Source of the DNA: Candidatus Marinamargulisbacteria bacterium SCGC AAA071-K20
GTDB lineage: Bacteria; Margulisbacteria; Marinamargulisbacteria; GCA-2716485; AAA071-K20
Assembly: GCA_003265975.1 (NCBI GenBank)
Contig: QFBU01000066.1
Location: 1-6,727, forward strand
DNA length: 6,727 bases
Direction of reading: 5' to 3'
This document shows positions 5,361-6,727 of the stretch, in pieces; the stretch's first letter is position 1; the number at the start of each line of letters is the position of its first letter. The position numbers were made by a program, and so were the translations under genes. The notes beneath the pieces are model-generated. The model was not told the DNA's origin. It searched no databases and saw only the letters and a list, made by a program, of their open reading frames with translations.

Positions 5361-5784
5361 TAACTTTAATTTAAAAGAGATGATACAATCTCAAACTGCT
5401 TTAAGAAATGGCATAGATAATACGCCAAGCTCAGAGCATATAGAGAACTTAAAATTATTATGTGAGAATATATTGCAACCTTTAAGAGATGATTATAATT
5501 TACCTTTAGTAATTACCTCTGGTTATAGATCAAAAAAATTAGCAGGATTAGTTGGTTCTAAAATTACCTCACAACATTGTTCTGGTTGTGCAGCAGATTT
5601 TACTATTCCAAGCGTTGATAATAAAAAAGTATTTAAACATATAATAGAGAACTTACCTTTTGACCAAGCAATTCTTGAATATTATACTGAAGATAATGGT
5701 GGATGGATTCATGTTTCTTATGTGCCAAATGGCAGGGGACAAGCACTAACTAAAGACAAAGAAGGTTATAAAGCATGGCAATAG
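5341..5784 (+). CDS. M15_3-type zinc D-Ala-D-Ala carboxypeptidase/endopeptidase, phage endolysin
   Basis: A 147-residue protein (145 from ATG 5347), a full-length compact M15 domain. N-terminal FNLKEMIQSQTALRNGIDNTP is typical of the M15_3 group. ITSGYRS (58-64) is the conserved substrate-side loop. SQHCSGCAAD (77-86) is the SxHxxGxAxD zinc motif with ligands H79 and D86, and GWIHVS (121-126) supplies the third ligand H124. Acidic residues in FDQAILEYY (107-115) are candidates for the catalytic acid. These enzymes hydrolyse peptide bonds in peptidoglycan stem peptides. No signal peptide is present, so export needs a holin, in keeping with the membrane genes upstream. The start overlaps the preceding gene by 20 nt (or 14 from ATG 5347) and the end overlaps the next start by 10 nt. 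Of all genes here, this functional call is the firmest. Confidence 0.92.
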   Translation: MKMKLTDNFNLKEMIQSQTALRNGIDNTPSSEHIENLKLLCENILQPLRDDYNLPLVITSGYRSKKLAGLVGSKITSQHCSGCAADFTIPSVDNKKVFKHIIENLPFDQAILEYYTEDNGGWIHVSYVPNGRGQALTKDKEGYKAWQ

Positions 5785-6014
5785 ATAAAGCTAAAATGAA
5801 ATGTAATTCACCTAAAAGACAAATATCAGGTGGTAAGAAATTTGTAGTTAAAGCTTGTAAGGGTGGCAAGGAAAAGATTATTAGATATGGTGATGCCAAT
5901 ATGACTATAAAGAAAAACATTCCTGCAAGACGAAAGTCTTTTAGAGCTAGACATAAATGCGAAACTGCTAAAGATGTATTTAGTGCTAGATATTGGAGTT
6001 GTAAAAAGTGGTAA
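5775..6014 (+). CDS. Basic cysteine-containing small protein of a marine-phage-like family
   Basis: A 79-residue lysine- and arginine-rich protein with four cysteines at 10, 28, 62 and 76, enough for one metal site. Distinct motifs are FVVKACKGGKEKIIRYGDAN (23-42), RRKSFRARHKC (52-62) and a C-terminal ARYWSCKKW. The R-Y-G-D, S-F-R-A-R-H-x-C and R-Y-W-S-C-K-x-W sequences recall a small conserved protein found in many marine phage genomes with no experimentally assigned role that I know of. The charge and paired cysteines suggest a zinc-stabilised nucleic-acid-binding or virion protein. The start lies 10 nt inside the peptidase gene, with AAGG at 5762-5765 nine bases upstream. Confidence 0.8.
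   Translation: MAIDKAKMKCNSPKRQISGGKKFVVKACKGGKEKIIRYGDANMTIKKNIPARRKSFRARHKCETAKDVFSARYWSCKKW
5995..5998 (+). promoter_or_regulatory. Ribosome binding site GGAG supporting a GTG start at 6008
   Basis: GGAG lies 9 nt before GTG 6008. This makes GTG a better start than the internal ATG at 6050, which has no comparable site. Confidence 0.5.
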
Positions 6015-6142
6015 AAAAATTCTTGATAAAAAGTATAGTTAAGTTAAGAATGCTATATGCCGATTTAAGAGGTCATCATGGTAAAAGATGGAACTATGAA
6101 CCTTCTGATTGGTATATGGGTAAACATAAAAGGAGAAAATAA
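6008..6142 (+). CDS. 44-residue basic hypothetical protein, GTG start
   Basis: Opens with GTG inside the last codons of the preceding gene (7 nt overlap) and is supported by GGAG at 5995-5998. The N-terminal 20 residues are a basic amphipathic helix (VKKFLIKSIVKLRMLYADL). The rest is aromatic and basic (GHHGKRWNYEPSDWYMGKHK). An alternative start is ATG 6050, giving 30 residues. The tail looks conserved-protein-like (W, Y, D and G in close order) but I do not recognise a family. Confidence 0.55.
   Translation: MVKKFLIKSIVKLRMLYADLRGHHGKRWNYEPSDWYMGKHKRRK
6131..6136 (+). promoter_or_regulatory. Strong ribosome binding site AGGAGA
   Basis: AGGAGA lies 7 nt before the ATG at 6144. It is the best-placed Shine-Dalgarno in the window, implying high expression of the lysine-rich 31-residue protein that follows. 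Confidence 0.7.
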
Positions 6143-6143
6143 T

Positions 6144-6239
6144 ATGCCAATGGTTAATGGAAAAAAATACCCTTACACTAAAAAAGGTAAGGCAGCTGCT
6201 AAAAAAGCTAAGATGAAAAAATATAAGAAAAAGAAATAA
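6144..6239 (+). CDS. 31-residue lysine-rich protein (MPMVNGKKYPYTKKG type)
   Basis: Fourteen of 31 residues are lysine. The N-terminus MPMVNGKKYPYTKKGKAA is followed by a KKAKMKKYKKKK tail resembling histone H1-like or nucleoid-protein tails. Very similar short peptides with the M-x-x-V-N-G-K-K-Y-P-Y-T-x-x-G start are, from memory, widespread in marine phages, where they are unassigned. It begins 1 nt after the preceding stop with a strong AGGAGA site and ends in a TAATG overlap. Non-specific DNA or RNA binding, perhaps in genome condensation, is a reasonable inference but not shown. Confidence 0.75.
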   Translation: MPMVNGKKYPYTKKGKAAAKKAKMKKYKKKK

Positions 6240-6397
6240 TGAAAAAAGGTTATCACAAAACTAAAGATGGTCGTACGGTTAAAAAAGGATTGTACTACTA
6301 TATGAATAAGAAAAAAAAGTCTGGCAAAAGTAAGCCAGGTAAAGGAACAGTTTCTGATAAAGCATTAAGAAAAGCAAAGAAGACTGCTAAAAAATAA
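6239..6397 (+). CDS. 52-residue lysine-rich protein
   Basis: Nineteen lysines and two arginines in 52 residues. An N-terminal beta-like segment (MKKGYHKTKDGRTVKKGLYY) is followed by a flexible GKSKPGKG linker and a basic helix (SDKALRKAKKTAKK). Starts in a TAATG overlap with the preceding lysine-rich gene and has no Shine-Dalgarno, so the pair is probably co-translated. Composition suggests nucleic-acid binding or a virion-packaged basic protein. There is no recognisable domain. Confidence 0.7.
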   Translation: MKKGYHKTKDGRTVKKGLYYYMNKKKKSGKSKPGKGTVSDKALRKAKKTAKK

Positions 6398-6463
6398 TTG
6401 TTATTAGGTGTAGTTGCTAGTCAACTGGGTATGATGGAGGGTAAACAATATTTGTATGTCTAA
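6398..6463 (+). other. Possible 21-codon TTG leader ORF, weak
   Basis: This frame directly follows the TAA of the 52-residue gene in the same frame and stays open for 21 codons (LLLGVVASQLGMMEGKQYLY, then V), ending 8 nt inside the zinc-finger gene. A TTG start with no Shine-Dalgarno makes independent translation doubtful. It may be a leader through which the next gene is coupled, or simply untranslated sequence. It accounts for the only intergenic gap over 15 nt in the operon. Confidence 0.2.
6436..6441 (+). promoter_or_regulatory. Shine-Dalgarno GGAGGG with unusual spacing
   Basis: A near-perfect anti-16S match, 14 nt before the ATG at 6456, longer than usual. It is 8 nt before an in-frame ATT at 6450, a rare start codon. 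Confidence 0.5.
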
Positions 6464-6629
6464 AAAGAAAACTTGGGTTAAGAAAGAAAAATTAATGAGT
6501 GTTGGTGATTGTAGATATTGCAAGAAAGAACTTGTTAGTGATGATTCTTTTGTAGCCTTTGCCAATCATACCAAAGCTCATTATAAATGTATGAAAGAAG
6601 CTGACGAAAAAGTAGTTGGCCAGAAATAA
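6456..6629 (+). CDS. Small zinc-finger-like protein (CxxC...HxxxHxxC)
   Basis: A 57-residue protein. A basic N-terminus (MSKKKTWVKKEKLMS) precedes C19-x2-C22 (DCRYCKK), a beta-like LVSDDSFVAF stretch, then H38-x3-H42-x2-C45 (NHTKAHYKC). This gives one compact metal-binding site resembling C2H2/C2HC fingers or phage zinc ribbons. It probably binds nucleic acid or a protein partner, and could regulate late transcription or accompany DNA packaging. The frame upstream is open back to a TGA at 6432, so a start at ATT 6450 would add only two residues. The stop lies in the loop of a hairpin. Confidence 0.72.
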   Translation: MSKKKTWVKKEKLMSVGDCRYCKKELVSDDSFVAFANHTKAHYKCMKEADEKVVGQK

Positions 6630-6646
6630 TTTAATACTCCTGGCCA
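6617..6646 (+). terminator. Hairpin around the last stop codon, possible transcript 3' end
   Basis: TGGCCAG (6617-6623) pairs perfectly with CTGGCCA (6640-6646) across a 16-nt AT-rich loop that includes the TAA stop. It is a GC-rich stem in very AT-rich surroundings. A five-T stretch (6665-6669) lies 18 nt beyond the stem, too far for a classic intrinsic terminator. A messenger 3'-end stabilising or pausing element is as likely. Confidence 0.3.
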
Positions 6647-6705
6647 GACATTACTACTGTTCTATTTTTAAATTAGAGGAAATTAATTCACTTACAGGGT
6701 CGGAT

Positions 6706-6722
6706 AATTCCTTATAAGAATT
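6706..6722. repeat. Imperfect palindrome AATTCCTTATAAGAATT
   Basis: AATTC and GAATT flank a core containing TTATAA. Removing one C makes a perfect 16-bp palindrome. It lies in 98 nt without a gene (6630-6727) at the right edge. That stretch contains no ATG and no full promoter that I can see. A protein binding site or part of an intergenic regulatory region is possible. Confidence 0.3.
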
Positions 6723-6727
6723 AGGGT

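Noticed and set aside
1..6727. tRNA genes, CRISPR array, insertion sequence, integrase or attachment site
   Set aside because: I saw no cloverleaf-like segment, no regularly spaced repeats, no transposase or recombinase motif and no flanking inverted repeats. The window is almost fully taken up by short phage genes.

Overview
The window looks like late-region DNA of a tailed bacteriophage with a very AT-rich, standard-code genome. Marine phages of SAR11-like hosts are my best guess. The evidence is dense packing of small genes on one strand, strong A/T bias at third codon positions, a virion-type giant protein, and a run of tiny lysine-rich proteins that resemble those I associate with marine phage genomes. 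The host assignment is inference; no host marker is present.

Layout, all on the + strand. (1) Positions 1-2772 carry the C-terminal 923 codons of a very large protein whose reading frame is still open at the left edge, probably an internal virion or polyvalent phage protein. (2) Positions 2777-3374 carry a small XhlA-like coiled-coil membrane protein, a compact PD-(D/E)XK nuclease with a TTG start, and a 31-residue amphipathic peptide. (3) Positions 3371-5784 form a lysis-type cassette. It holds a two-helix holin-like protein, a 54-residue unknown, a 23-residue membrane peptide, a polytopic membrane protein, a single-pass membrane protein, a three-helix holin of the GTA_holin_3TM type, a soluble coiled-coil protein, two small unknown proteins (one with a hydrophobic N-terminus and four cysteines), and an M15_3-type zinc peptidase that is the likely endolysin. 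(4) Positions 5775-6629 carry five small, mostly very basic proteins, ending with a CCHHC-type zinc-finger-like protein. (5) Positions 6630-6727 have no gene but contain a hairpin around the last stop codon and an imperfect palindrome.

Nearly every junction is an ATGA or TAATG overlap, a longer overlap, or a gap under 16 nt, so the genes after 2777 read as one translationally coupled transcript. The likely logic is that the holin-like proteins permeabilise the inner membrane, the M15 peptidase then cuts peptidoglycan peptides, and the coiled-coil and membrane-anchored small proteins are candidates for outer-membrane disruption or lysis timing. The nuclease probably acts on phage or host DNA late in infection. 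The basic proteins may bind nucleic acid. No tRNA, rRNA, CRISPR array, integrase, transposase or att site is visible.
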